Origin: Gnetum montanum
Taxonomy: Eukaryota; Streptophyta; Gnetopsida; Gnetales; Gnetaceae
DNA length: 64,000 bases
Assembly (NCBI GenBank): GCA_015680685.1
Contig: MNCI01016519.1
Span: forward strand, 538,603-602,602
Direction: 5' to 3'
Position numbers and translations under genes: made by a program. Of the stretch, positions 1 to 10,329 are shown in pieces. Position 1 is the first letter of the stretch. Each line of letters opens with the position of its first letter. A model generated the notes under the pieces. The model did no database searches. It saw only the letters and a program-made list of their open reading frames with translations, and had not been told where the DNA came from.

Positions 1-675
1 GACAAAGTAGTAGTCTTATGGGAGATGAAGTAACATATGCGGATGGACCTCATCTCTCAAAAGGTTGAGGACTGGAAGGATCACTATGCTTGGGTTCTAG
101 AGTGGAACAAGACACAAAAGGCTCACAAATGTCAGTATAAGGCCAATTGTGGGGCCTACCTAAAATGGCTTAAAGAAGAGTCAGTTGAATAGCACAAGAG
201 AGAGCTATTCATTTAGGGAATCCAAGTAGAGAGTGCTTATTAATGTTTTGAAAGCACTTTCAAGGTGGAGGAATCCCCTACTCTTTAGATCATTATTATT
301 GCGGGTTAGACTGCTACAGCTACTATTACTTATGTGCCTTCTTCTTAGACTTCTATAGATAGATTCAACATTCTTTTTAGCATTGATCTTAGGGATGTTG
401 ACTGGTTCAACATTGCAGAGGTCCAGATTGTCCATTGTTTGGAGGAAGGCCTTTCCCATCTACCCCTAGAAGTGATGGAGCTAGACTCTCCATAGGTTTA
501 ATATATTTTATACTTTAGGATTTGTTCTAAGTCATGATTTTGACTATGGGTTACTACCTGGCTATATGTTGTTGCATTTTAGACCTCAAGAGACATTGGC
601 AACCCTAGCAGTGAGGGTGGGAATGACTCACCACTTCCTCCTACAGATGTCACTTAGTAGCCTCCTTCAGTTTAG
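1..675 (+). pseudogene. 3' end of antisense gene of copy 1 Tat-like element
   Basis: Frame 1 encodes a broken domain (residues about 25-100) with the pattern EWxKxQKxHKCxY followed by YxKWLKE and GIxxxxA. The same pattern occurs at 29150-29420, so this is a second copy of the same unknown protein. Stops are mainly TAG, fitting former CAG codons. An intron is inferred at 496-582: donor CATAG/GTTT, acceptor TTTTAG. The same donor and a matching acceptor occur at 29619-29764. A last exon from 583 reads an acidic, Ser/Pro-rich tail in both copies. It lies just beyond the end of the minus-strand gag-pro, pointing the opposite way. I do not recognise the protein. The gene is clearly non-functional here. 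Confidence 0.6.
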
Positions 676-1209
676 CTTATTGGCTATTTGTTTTTGGTCT
701 TTATGTTGATGGCTATGGTTAGCTAAAACTAGGTTATGGATAGTTATTCTTTGGCATCATTGCTACATGTTGTGGTTATGGCTATATGTTATGGACATTT
801 TAATTTTAAATTTGAATATTAGTTTTTTTTTGACTATATGCATTGATAGTAGTAAATGTTGTAAAATTTGAAAATGAATATGTTGACCTTTTTTAGTATT
901 GCTAATTGATGCAAGGAACATTTTCTAGTTTTAGGCCATTGTGGGCATAGGTCATATTGTGCGATTGTGGCTATGTTACCAATTTAATGTGTTAGCAGAC
1001 GAGAATGCTAGTTTAAGGTCATAGCAGACCATAGTGCTAGTCTTAGGCCTTAGCAGTCCAATTTTGGAAGAGATAGTTTTTCAATGTTTAAAACATAAGT
1101 AAAAATAAATTTATGGCTACATGCATTAGGCTATGTGCATAAAGCGTAAAATGGACAATTGCATATATAATAAACTGTAAATGAAAAGTAAGGCTATATG
1201 GTTATTGTT
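676..1209. other. spacer between antisense gene and gag-pro, copy 1
   Basis: No gene seen. The stretch is rich in GGCTATG/CTACATG words and resembles the spacer 29851-30146 plus 36371-36900 of copy 2/D, which occupies the same place between antisense gene and protease. This supports it being internal retrotransposon sequence. Confidence 0.45.
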
Positions 1210-4027
1210 GCATTTGGTCATAGAGGCATGGGAAGGTTAAGGTAAACTTCACTTGTGAAGACTCCTTCTAATTAGGGAATGAGTAAATCCTACTTTTCAC
1301 AAGCTTGTATTCACCATCTTCTTCACTCATGATGTTAAAAGGGAGTTCATCCCATAATGTATCACATTGCTTCTCCTTGTCATTGTTAGTTATCTTGGGT
1401 TTTTGCTCTTCATGGCCAAAAACCCAAGATAACTAACAATGACCCTGGTTGTGCTTTACTTCCTCCATGTGCCCCAAAATGCGAACTTCAACTTTAGGCT
1501 ATGGCCATTGTGGCTCTTTTTGTTTTTTTGATTATGGGCTTTAGTGTCCTCTTGTGGCTTGTTGGTCAAAGGAGATGGGGTAAAGGAGGTCATAGGTATA
1601 ACTAAAATGGGAGTGGGCTTTAGCAGACCCACTTCCTTTCGTGCCTCCATCTACTTGTCTTTCTTGTTGTTAGGCTTTAGCATATGCTTCTTCCTTTGGT
1701 TGGCTAAAAATTTTGGTTGTCGGTTATTGGATATAAGGAAGAGGAGGTAGCATTGGCGACCACAAGGGGTTGTTGTGCAGTTGGATGGGCTACAACTACT
1801 TAGGTTGTGTTGTGTTTGGAGACCTTGATGACAAAAGATTCTTTTGGAGGCATTTGTGATGGTACTCTCACAATGAAGGAAAGTCTTGAGATATGGGAAG
1901 CTAAAGAAGCTCTTTCATTATAGAGGGATACTTGGATCTCAAATGGTTCTCTTGTAGGTCTCCAGTTGTCATCAATGTTGAATACTTAGATAACATAGGA
2001 GCGATCATTAGCATTCAAAGGATCTTTATAGACCTACATGGACTAGTTTTATGGTTGAATTGGGATAGAAGCATCTAAGACCAATTCCCTTCTATCTATC
2101 ATCCTTTGCAAGTCATCCTTCAATATAAGGAAAAATTTTGTATCATGACTAGAAAATTAATGAGAGTGGCAAAAGTGATTTAACTTGAAGTGTTTGGGCA
2201 AGTGAGGATCATCCTTCGTTGCCCGAGTAGGATCTTTGGCTATTTCACATAGTCACTCATGTTTCTTTCTAGTGGCTTCGGTCATTTGTTTGTCTTGCAT
2301 ACATCCACTTCTCAATAGTTGGTCAAGCAACGTAGATCATTTTAATGGTAACTTAGTGTATTTAGACCTATCCTTCCTTTCAAATTTAGGTTAATTTGTT
2401 GTTGATGTATTGATCCTAGAAGGTGATAGTAGGTTATTGCGATCATTGGTGGGGGCCTTGGGCAAGTTGACATTTGGCCGTTGGTTCATGGTCTTGTTTT
2501 TCTTAGTTATAGTTGCTACAATAGTGTTGTTTTGTTTTCTCTTATCTTTGTCTCTTCGAGCATGTTGGTTTTTATATGATCTATAAGCCAGATCATGATT
2601 GGCCTCTATAGCATCCTCTAAGTTTTTAGTTTGTAAGAACGCCTGGCTAAGAGACTATGGATTAAGATAGTAAGGTTTTGACTTGATGAAGTCATTAACT
2701 TCTCTATTGAATATGGCTAAGTGGGCTTCAACTATGGGCTTTAGTATTTCATTTAGAAGTGCATTACACTGCTAAATGAATTTTTGTAGTTGATCAAGCG
2801 TTGAGTTAGGCTTCAAGTTATACTTGAAGCGGTTGACAAACTAGGCTACTAAGTCTTCTAGAGAGGATATAGACCCTCAGGGCAATGCATGATACCAATT
2901 GAGTGATTCCTAGTTAAAGACATAGGGAAAATCCTTGTGATGGTATGAGGCCATGGTTGTAAGAGCAAACATTTAGATCGAAAGGTAATAAGGTGAGCAT
3001 TAGGATCATCTTCTCTATTATACTTGCTAAATTGTGGTATAGGAACACTAGGAGGAAGTGTGAATAGTGGAATTACAAGACTTATGAGATCATCTTGGTA
3101 GAAGTCCATAATCTTGACAGTTTGTGTGGTAGAGGCTTTAAGCATCTTCAATTCCTCTGTTAGGTCTTGGATCATTTTGAAGGCTTGATCTAAGCCTTGT
3201 GGTGACCCCATAGTTTGTGAGGTTCGTACATAAGATTGTGAGGCTTGTGGCCTCACTATGGGTTGCATGATAGAAGGAAAAGGTTGTGCTATGATTGTGG
3301 GCCAAATAAAGAAAAAGATGTTTATGTTGGTACTTGAGGCACAAATGGGACAAACATTGTGTGTAACCCTTATGTTGCTTGGGGTCTCATGGTGGAATCC
3401 ATGTGAATATTTAAGTGATTTACAATGGTAAAAGCCACTATTGATGATTTTTTATATTGTGGCTATGTTGCAAATGGCATTAATATGTTATAGTCTATTA
3501 TTTATGGCATTGAATGAGTATGATGTGTTGCTACAACCAGCGTGGGATCTACCAGCGTATGGTGTGGAGGAGTGGAAGATGGAGGCACCATGCCCTTGGA
3601 GAAACAAAGGAATTAGGGGAAGGTTCTGTGATGTTGAGAGATGTTTGTTGGAATAGCCCTTCAAGGATGTTTTCAGGTTCAGATTCTACCCTAAATTCAT
3701 CCCCCTCTCCTATTGCTTCCCGAGGGTAGGTTGGTGATCTTCCTCTTTTGTGGTAATCAAATGAGCTAGAATTCTAGAATAGACATCATTAAGGGGGATT
3801 TCTTCATACAGGTAAGGAATGTACTCTTTTTCATCCCTATTTAGAAGCTCAAATTCACTTTTTGCCCTAGATTCAATTTGTGGGATTAACATGCTTGCAT
3901 GTATTTTGGCATAAATGAAGTTATAACAATCTTCATTTATGGTTGCAAAGTTAAAAATCTCTCCTATGACTCTCAAATATTGCCTACACTTAACGATTGC
4001 AAGGTCTTTGGAATCATACACCCTCAT
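1210..4027 (-). pseudogene. gag: Ty3/gypsy gag-pro polyprotein, copy 1 (decayed)
   Basis: Start chosen at the ATG at 4027-4025, because the N-terminus (MRVYDSKDL) matches the starts at 57782 and about 40382. Order along the minus strand: N-terminal region 3710-4027; a Retrotrans_gag-type region 2600-3270 with NAHLITFRSK, WPHTITRIFPMSL and ALPEG...LEDL; a zinc-knuckle relic near 2150-2190 where the second Cys reads His; a Pro-rich tail (KPTPILVIPM) at 1456-1650. The longest open piece is 136 codons (2858-3268); several frameshifts and TAG/TGA stops break the rest. Gag would form the virus-like particle that packages element RNA. The LTR lies upstream at 5062-6686, the antisense gene downstream. 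Protease is not clearly legible here. Confidence 0.8.
1379..1443. repeat. perfect 26-bp inverted repeat, 13-base loop
   Basis: Arms 1379-1404 and 1418-1443 are exact reverse complements, flanking the loop GCTCTTCATGGCC. It lies inside the decayed gag-pro tail of copy 1. No mismatch is seen although the surrounding coding sequence is heavily mutated, which suggests a younger local event. Confidence 0.9.
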
Positions 4028-5035
4028 GACTTACTGGTTATGATCTTCGCCAGTGAAGGTGAAGGGTAATTTGGTGGATTTTTGAAAAGGCATGTTTATA
4101 GTGCATAGAATTACTTGAACAAAATAGGCTATAAATGTTAAAATAAGAGTAAATTCTAGTGAATGGAATTCAAAAACTCTTAGANNNNNNNNNNNNNNNN
4201 NNNNNNNNNNNNNNNNNNNNNNNNNNNNNNNNNNNNNNNNNNNNNNNNNNNNNNNNNNNNNNNNNNNNNNNNNNNNNNNNNNNNNNNNNNNNNNNNNNNN
4301 NNNNNNNNNNNNNNNNNNNNNNNNNNNNNNNNNNNNNNNNNNNNNNNNNNNNNNNNNNNNNNNNNNNNNNNNNNNNNNNNNNNNNNNNNNNNNNNNNNNN
4401 NNNNNNNNNNNNNNNNNNNNNNNNNNNNNNNNNNNNNNNNNNNNNNNNNNNNNNNNNNNNNNNNNNNNNNNNNNNNNNNNNNNNNNNNNNNNNNNNNNNN
4501 NNNNNNNNNNNNNNNNNNNNNNNNNNNNNNNNNNNNNNNNNNNNNNNNNNNNNNNNNNNNNNNNNNNNNNNNNNNNNNNNNNNNNNNNNNNNNNNNNNNN
4601 NNNNNNNNNNNNNNNNNNNNNNNNNNNNNNNNNNNNNNNNNNNNNNNNNNNNNNNNNNNNNNNNNNNNNNNNNNNNNNNNNNNNNNNNNNNNNNNNNNNN
4701 GTGGGAGAGAGGGTAGGGAGGAGGAAAGCCAACTCATGGAAGAGTTAAAAACTAGAGACAAATGTTTTGGTAGTAAAAAGGCATAAATAATAGGAGGGAA
4801 AGAATATCAACATTGGCTTTGGGTTGTAAAATTCATAACAAGTGTTGTGAAAAGCCAAAACCCAACCACCTGCAACTTCCACATTTCAGTTTTGGTCTTT
4901 GGGGCAGGGGGGGAGGGGGGCAGGGGGCGGAGGATAGACTAGAATTAATTTTTCAATGGTTTTGGCTATAAAAGATAAAGTAAAAGGTTGCAAACAGTTA
5001 TGAAAAGAATAGAGTTGGCTATAGAATATAGGTGA
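4028..5035 (-). other. 5' untranslated leader of copy 1, with assembly gap and G-rich tract
   Basis: This lies between the primer-binding site and the gag ATG. Most of it is the gap 4185-4700. A plus-strand G-run tract at 4901-4933 (at least four runs of four or more G) could form a G-quadruplex; in element sense it is C-rich. No coding potential is supported. Confidence 0.55.
4185..4700. other. assembly gap (516 N)
   Basis: An unbroken run of N, so any reading frame drawn across it is meaningless. It sits in the leader of the copy 1 retrotransposon, close to a long G tract. Confidence 1.
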
Positions 5036-5053
5036 AGGCCCTCCTTCTAGTAC
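5036..5053 (-). promoter_or_regulatory. putative primer-binding site, copy 1
   Basis: The minus strand reads a decayed form of TGGYGCTAGAAGGAGGG directly after the LTR end. The same block follows the 5' LTR at 41385-41403 (minus) and 56994-57012 (plus). Conservation at the LTR/leader junction in three copies is seen; use as a tRNA primer site is inferred. Confidence 0.55.
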
Positions 5054-5061
5054 AAAAAAAA

Positions 5062-6686
5062 ACTATTGCAACTGAAAACCTTGATTGCTAGAATAAAAAC
5101 CTAGGATCTTTGGTGCAAGCAGTTCTCCAACCCCGAATCCATAGGGCCTTTACGATAAAAATGGGATTCGAGGTACCTTGGATGATCTAGCAAATCAACT
5201 AGGGACTTAGGAGATGAAAAATGTGGGAATATGAATAGATATGAATAATGCACAAATAATAAATTTATTTTTGAACAAAAAATTTAAAACTTAAGACTTT
5301 ATTGAGAAAAGAATAAAGAATAAGTTAGAGAAATTTGTACAAATGGTGTTTAGATGAGCAAAAAGGTGGTTCACTTGTGCAAGAGTTCAAAGCCCATTGA
5401 AGCTAAGGTGATCTACTACATGATCTAGGTGCTAAGCCACTCTTGATGTTATGGAACCTTCCTTTGTTGCTACAACCTTGGATTTGCCAATTAGGTCATT
5501 GTTGCAAGGGGGTGGGGGTAGGGGGAGGGATGTGGAAAGGGGGATGGAGAGGGAGGATGAGAAAGGTGGGATATTTGGATGTTAAGTTGCCCCATGCTGG
5601 GTTTGGAATCCTAGAGGTGTACTGTTAACATAAAAAATCCACCAAATCTCAAGGCCTCATTATTTCCACACTAGGATTTAAGAGAATTCAAGTATGGGAA
5701 CTTGTAAGAGCTCTTGAGTGCCTGAAAATGCCCCAAGTATGAAATTGTGTGTGAAAATTTCTTGAGAAAAATTGTTGAACTTGTAAATGGTGTTGGAGTT
5801 TAGATTTTATACGGTTTTGGGGCTATGAATGGGGTTGGAAATTGGCTATTATTGGGCTGAAAATTGTTAGTGCAATGGCTACAAAATGGCTACAAATTTG
5901 ATGTAATTTTGTTGCAAATTGGTTTCCAAATTTAGGTGAAATGGGCATCCAAATTTTGGGGGTTACTAAACATAGTAAGTGTTTCTTCCCATAGCCATTC
6001 TATTTAGTAAAAGTGGTAATCGGGGCACACCTTCCATGTTGAGCTCTCTACCATGCTTACTGAAGTTGTTGGTCAACGTTGAAGTGCATGAATTGATGAA
6101 TTTTGCTCCTTGTGGCTTCCACATTGGGGGATTGAATTTTCCACACTAAGGGAAAACTTTCTAGGATGGGGGGAAAGTTTCGAAGTTGGGGGCAAACTTT
6201 TAGGCTACAAGAAAAGTTTCTAGGCTAGGGGAGAAACCTTCATATTGGGGAAAAACTTTCCAAAAATGTTTCCAAGCTAAGGAAAAGTTCCCAAGTTGTG
6301 CATTTGGTCTCCATGTTAAAGGAGGGAAATTTTTCAAACCCCCCACCCTCCCATGCTAGGGGTAGGTGAGATAACCCCCTTCAGGTGTTTTAAGTGTAGA
6401 AAAATGCATATCTCCCATTAAACTTGTCAAATTATCCTTTTTGGCATTCCAAAAGGCATTTTGACCCCCAAGACTAAATACAGAAACTAGGTGATTTTGA
6501 TCACTTGGGAAATGAGGGTTTAACCACTTATGAGGCATTTTTCAGCCCCAAAAGTATAAAGTATGTGAAATTGTCCATTGTGGGTTACAATTTTCACATT
6601 TACAATGAAATTTTACCTCAGGTTTCATGGGGTGAAAGCTACATGATGAAGATTGGTTATAACATGCAAAATTTTGTGATGTTTTA
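5062..6686 (-). mobile_element. 5' LTR of copy 1 Tat-like element
   Basis: Read on the minus strand it begins at 6686 with TAAAACATCACAAAA, the G-to-A form of the TGAAACA start seen in the other copies, and ends near 5062 just before the primer-site block. It aligns by eye with 41411-42606 (minus), 14915-16331 (plus) and 55703-56989 (plus): shared blocks include TTCATGTTGTAAC and the 'aaatgcct...ataagt' block. Its upstream edge interrupts the 5S-bearing repeat, whose intact counterpart continues at about 63150, so this LTR marks an insertion. It is longer than the others because of internal minisatellites. G-rich runs occur at 5506-5565. Confidence 0.75.
6125..6320. repeat. minisatellite inside copy 1 LTR
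   Basis: About seven degenerate units of 20-28 bp built on GAAAAGTTTCTAGGCTGGGG, with variable spacing. This array is private to the copy 1 LTR and is not seen in the other LTRs here. Confidence 0.7.
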
Positions 6687-6808
6687 CCTGGGATGAATTT
6701 GACTTTACCATTGGGTTCGGAAGGTTGGAATCTATAGGAAATGACTCTTCATTCATTGAAAAGTGCTTTTAAAATAAAAAATTATGGCTTATGAGATTCA
6801 GAACCTTT

Positions 6809-6875
6809 GGTGTGAAAAAGGAAACTTCCTAAGAGGTCACCCATCCCAATACTACTTTAAAATGAGCATGCTTAA
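6809..6875 (-). pseudogene. 5S rRNA-derived segment (3' half), E1
   Basis: On the minus strand ATTAAGCATGCT, AAAGTAGTATT, GGGATGGGTGACCTC and GGAAGTTT appear in the order and spacing of the plant 5S rRNA internal promoter: A box, intermediate element, C box. Traces of the 5' half may extend to about 6912. An intact gene is ruled out by many changes and missing bases. 5S promoter segments are known inside LTRs of Cassandra-type elements; a link to that group is inference. Confidence 0.75.
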
Positions 6876-7254
6876 TTACAAAAATTTTATTCTTGTGGTA
6901 ACTACGGCTACTAATCTAGTTTTGAAATTTATTTTTGCATATGTTTTTAATTAAATTAACATGTCAATATCAAGAATTTGAATTTCTTGCCTATTAATGA
7001 AAATTTCAAAATTTATGTGAATTGTTAAAATTTTTCAAATTTCCTACCTTTTGATAGAAACATTTTTTTCTATCATCAGAGGCTATGGTAGCTACTAGAC
7101 AAGGATAGTCGTGAGGTAGGAAACATAGAAAAGAGTAGTGGTAGGTGAGGCTTGTGAAAGTGTGCATCGGTGGCAGTAGCACGAGATCATTAGTGCAAGG
7201 TCAGTGGCATGAGATCGTCAGCCTAAGGTCAATAGTGCGCAGTTGATAAAAGTA

Positions 7255-7440
7255 TGCACTAGGCAACATGACCTAGGTCTACATGACCTATTACAGGGTC
7301 CATGTGGCCTTCTGTAGGGCATGTGGAGCCCTTTACTAAGCTCACATGGCCCTTCCTAGGGCATGGACAACCTTTCTCTAGGCTTGCGTGAACCTCCATA
7401 AGGTCTACACAACATCTGTTGACATGGGCACATTGCATTA
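7255..7440 (-). repeat. 21-bp minisatellite (heptad-coding), E1
   Basis: Degenerate 21-bp units on the minus strand, rich in GGGCCATGT and CCTAGGAAG, read as seven-residue repeats such as KGHVSLV and EGHMDPV. The same array, longer, is at 62340-62620 on the plus strand. The frame stays open because the period is a multiple of three; I do not take it as a gene. Confidence 0.7.
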
Positions 7441-7554
7441 GGGCCAGAACAACTGAAATAGGTCTAGCATGACACATTTTGCCATTTTTTAGGTTTTTTT
7501 TATTTTTTCTTTTTTTTTTCTGGTAGAGGCGATGATTGGTTGCATTGGAAGAGA

Positions 7555-7715
7555 TAATGATCTATGATAGGAAAGGTGATGATTGACAACATGGAAAGTA
7601 ATGATCATCGGAAAGGAAGGTGATGATCAGTGGCATGGGAAGTGATGATCTATGATAGGGGAGGTGATGATCTGCAGCATAGGAGGAAATGATCCATGAT
7701 GTCGTCAAGTAGCAT
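7555..7715. repeat. GATGATC tandem array, E1
   Basis: Roughly six units of about 25-30 bp, each with TGATGATC followed by an A/G-rich stretch. A related ATCATCACC array lies at 62130-62300 in inverted orientation, adjacent to the same 21-bp minisatellite. Confidence 0.65.
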
Positions 7716-7767
7716 GCGCCACCACCTTCATATGCACCTGCACCATTTTCTTGCCTGTCGCCTATCA

Positions 7768-7868
7768 TTTTAGTAATATTTAATTATATTATCTAATTCA
7801 TAATGACCTTTCTACCCTCTTAATAAAGTCCATTAAGAATTAGATAATATAGTTAAATATTACTAAAA
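7768..7868. repeat. 32-bp AT-rich inverted repeat
   Basis: Arms 7768-7799 and 7837-7868 (TTAGTAATATTTAATTATAT and its complement) match with one mismatch around a 37-base spacer. It marks a head-to-head junction: the left arm belongs to minus-oriented E1, the right arm to a plus-oriented LTR end finishing at 7976. The same AT-rich motif is repeated at 63481-63565. Confidence 0.8.
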
Positions 7869-7976
7869 ATCAAGTAATGTAATTATAGATTACTTAATTT
7901 TTAGTAATATCTAACTATGTTATCTCTAATTTGTATATTTTACATTTTCCATGACATCCGGGGATGGGATGTAACA
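7826..7976 (+). mobile_element. 3' end of a Ty3/gypsy-type LTR
   Basis: It ends CCATGACATCCGGGGATGGG then ATGTAACA, the same terminus as at 60981-61008, where a good tRNA-Met-type primer site follows. Here the following bases (AGGTACCAT) are at best a ruined primer site. Only the last 150 bases are recognisable. Confidence 0.6.
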
Positions 7977-9640
7977 ATCAGGTACCATAAATAGCCTTCA
8001 AAGTTTCATATTTTGACCTTTACATCTCATCCTAAAATGTGAAATAACTAGGCAAAACTAGGTAAAATCCCATCTTAATATTGCAACCACACTGGGAAGC
8101 ACTCCCAACTACATTGGCCAATGTGGTTCTAGTGTGGTTGGATGGGGTCTAACCATGAAATTTCAAAGATAACCTTCCAAATGACACGTCTTAGCCTCCA
8201 CACCTTTGTAGAGTCTCTAGAACCTCCTAAAACATACCAAAGGATGCCAAGAATAATTATATTGGAGGAACCACACTGAAAATCCCTCAACCACATAAGT
8301 CAATGTGGTCCTAGTGTGGTTCCTTAGATTTTGACCATTTTGGAAATCAATTGAACATTTGAAAAAATTCAAAATGATGAAACATAGCCTTCAGACCTTC
8401 TCAAAGCCTCTGGTAAGCCCAAGACTACAAATAATAAGCAAAAACATATTAACTTTTATTTTAACATCCTTAGCGATGTTGAGAAAACCTCCATCCACAT
8501 TGGCCAATATGGTCCCAACATGGGTGTTACATAAAAAAAATCAAGAATAGGTCATGAACAAGTCAAATTGACATCCTAATGTATCATCCCAAGCCTAGAA
8601 CCCTACTAGAGCCATTAGGGACAAGGAAACCCTAGAAATTGAGTTAAAAATGATAAAAATCCATCACATCGCACTCATCCACGTTGTGCCTATGTTGAGT
8701 AGTCTAGGGGGTATGGGCATATTAAGACTCAAAAACCTTTAAAATTGATAATTATCAGCCAAAATCCTAGTTGTAAATACCAACAACCCAAGGAACTCAA
8801 AAACTTGGTTGATTTACCATAAAAACTCATCTAAAATTAAGGATCAAGAGAAGCAACATTGGGAAGGATTAGAGTGATGCTAGCTAACATGGCTCTAGCA
8901 TAGTTAGAGTTCCAAAAGGATTTTACTAAAATTATTTGACTCTGAATAACCTAAAAATTAATTAGGGAAGTTTAGTACATTGAAACCTAGAAGTCTATTG
9001 CAATTTGACCCTGTTTTAATCTTCAAAAGCCCAAATATTATCCATCCATGCTAAGGCCACCCTTAACTATGCTAGCTAGCATACCTTTAGGGGGTAAGGA
9101 TTCAAAACCCACTTTTGGTAGCATGTTTTGGCCTCCAAACAATTGGTTCCGAATCCTAATGCTCTTGCACTAGCTTGGGAGCTAATAGAACATAAATTGT
9201 GACTTTGGAATGCCACAAACCCATTTTCCTCATGGAAACACATTAGGGCCATGATGGCTAGCATAGTTCTAGCATATATAGTAGTTTCTAGTGTCAATTG
9301 TGGCTTCTCAAGGGTCAAAATGATACCAAAATTGATCAAACATACCCCTAACCCACTGCACTAGAAATAAAAATCATCAAAATCCTAAAACTATCCATAA
9401 TAGAAACCCAAATTTTGATAGTTACCATGTTGGAGCTTACCCCATCCATGCTAGCTAGCATGGGTCCAATGTAGTTTGAAGATAAAAGCTTATTTCAACC
9501 TTCAAATAGCCTTAAAATGGCCTTCCCAATTGTTGAAAATCCTCCATCAACCCTGTAGGCTCACACCATGGCCTACTATGGCCTAAAACTATAAAAATCT
9601 AATCCTAATTGATCCATATTGATCATGTTTTACCCCATGC
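7977..9640 (+). other. region X of element A (non-coding, palindromic words)
   Basis: No coding potential seen. Its hallmark is repeated words such as CTACATTGGCCAATGTGG, TCTAGTGTGG and ATGCTAGCTAGCAT, many partly palindromic, spaced 100-250 bases apart. Related words occur in A's own 3' LTR (GGCTAGCGTAG, CTAGCATAGTT). It lies upstream of the CATTTG array and pol, as in D and B. The left edge against the LTR end at 7976 is uncertain. Confidence 0.45.
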
Positions 9641-10240
9641 TATTCACCTTGATTGATTTGACCTTGTCGCATTGTGTTTTAACTTGATTTGACCTTGTCA
9701 TGCACTGTTGACCTTCGTTGCCTTATCATTTGATGTCATTTGACTTTATTTTCATCATTTTCTTATCATTTGGTTCTTATCGCACCAAATGTTAGTATCA
9801 TTTGACATTATTTGAACTTATTTTACTTGGTGTAATACTAGTTAATGCCATTGGATATCTTTATGACCTTGTTTGATCCTCTCAAATAACGTTTGGATGT
9901 GATTCATCATCATTTGGGCTCCATGTGATCTTACTATCATTTGGCTTTGTCCCACATTGATTAGCATTTGGCTTACTCCATTTACCTTATCCTATCCCCC
10001 ATGACCTTTCTTAGGCATGTCTTAGCCTTATTCGACATCATTTGATGGTGTTTGACCATCATTAGGTCATCATTTGGCCTTATTAAATCATCATTTAACC
10101 TTCATTTGATGCTATTATACAATTGTTTGACCTTGTTTAGTCTTTGTTTTGATCTATTTATTTTAGCCTACCTTTTATTGGCCTTGTTGACCATGTTTGA
10201 ACCTTGTGTGATCATTGATGAAACCTATTTTGGGTTATCC
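9640..10240 (+). repeat. TTTGAC/CATTTG low-order array upstream of pol, element A
   Basis: Dozens of short imperfect units (ATCATTTGACC, TTTGACCTTG, CATTTGGC) without fixed period. Reverse-complement versions lie at 16480-16900 and 52150-52690, each time directly upstream of pol or its expected place in element orientation. Non-coding. Confidence 0.75.
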
Positions 10241-10329
10241 ATGCATTATTACTAAAGTACTTTGCATTATTCTAGCATTATTTGCTCATTTTATTACATA
10301 GGTACCACATAATGTGCTTATGGTTTATA
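10241..10329 (+). other. conserved pre-pol block, element A
   Basis: Contains CATTATTACTAAAGTACTTT then CATAATGTGCTTATGG, followed by ATTGGAGTATGGACA just downstream. Matching sequence on the minus strand at 16332-16440 stops exactly at the LTR edge of element A. A weaker match is at 52060-52140. Confidence 0.55.

Larger units (their letters stand above)
6687..7825 (-). mobile_element. 5S-bearing LTR-type repeat, copy E1 (truncated by copy 1)
   Basis: In minus orientation this runs from an AT-rich edge through a GATGATC array and a 21-bp heptad array to a 5S-like segment and a 'gccataacttttaattcta' block. The same order appears on the plus strand at about 62100-63150. It stops at 6686/6687 where the copy 1 LTR begins. 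Type is uncertain: LTR of a non-autonomous element is my preferred reading. No protein-coding gene is supported. Confidence 0.55.

Noticed and set aside
205-459. Minus-strand open frame of 84 codons
   Set aside because: It lies opposite the decayed antisense-gene exon, whose homology to 29150-29600 is on the plus strand; no motif in the minus frame.
1210-4027. Intact retroviral-type env or a third ORF in this region
   Set aside because: No membrane segments or signal peptide in the legible frames; motifs are gag and protease relics only.
4159-4761. Long open frames on both strands across 4185-4700
   Set aside because: They are open only because the stretch is N.
7255-7715. CRISPR-like array
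   Set aside because: Units are degenerate and contiguous with no unique spacers; this is plant repeat DNA, a minisatellite.
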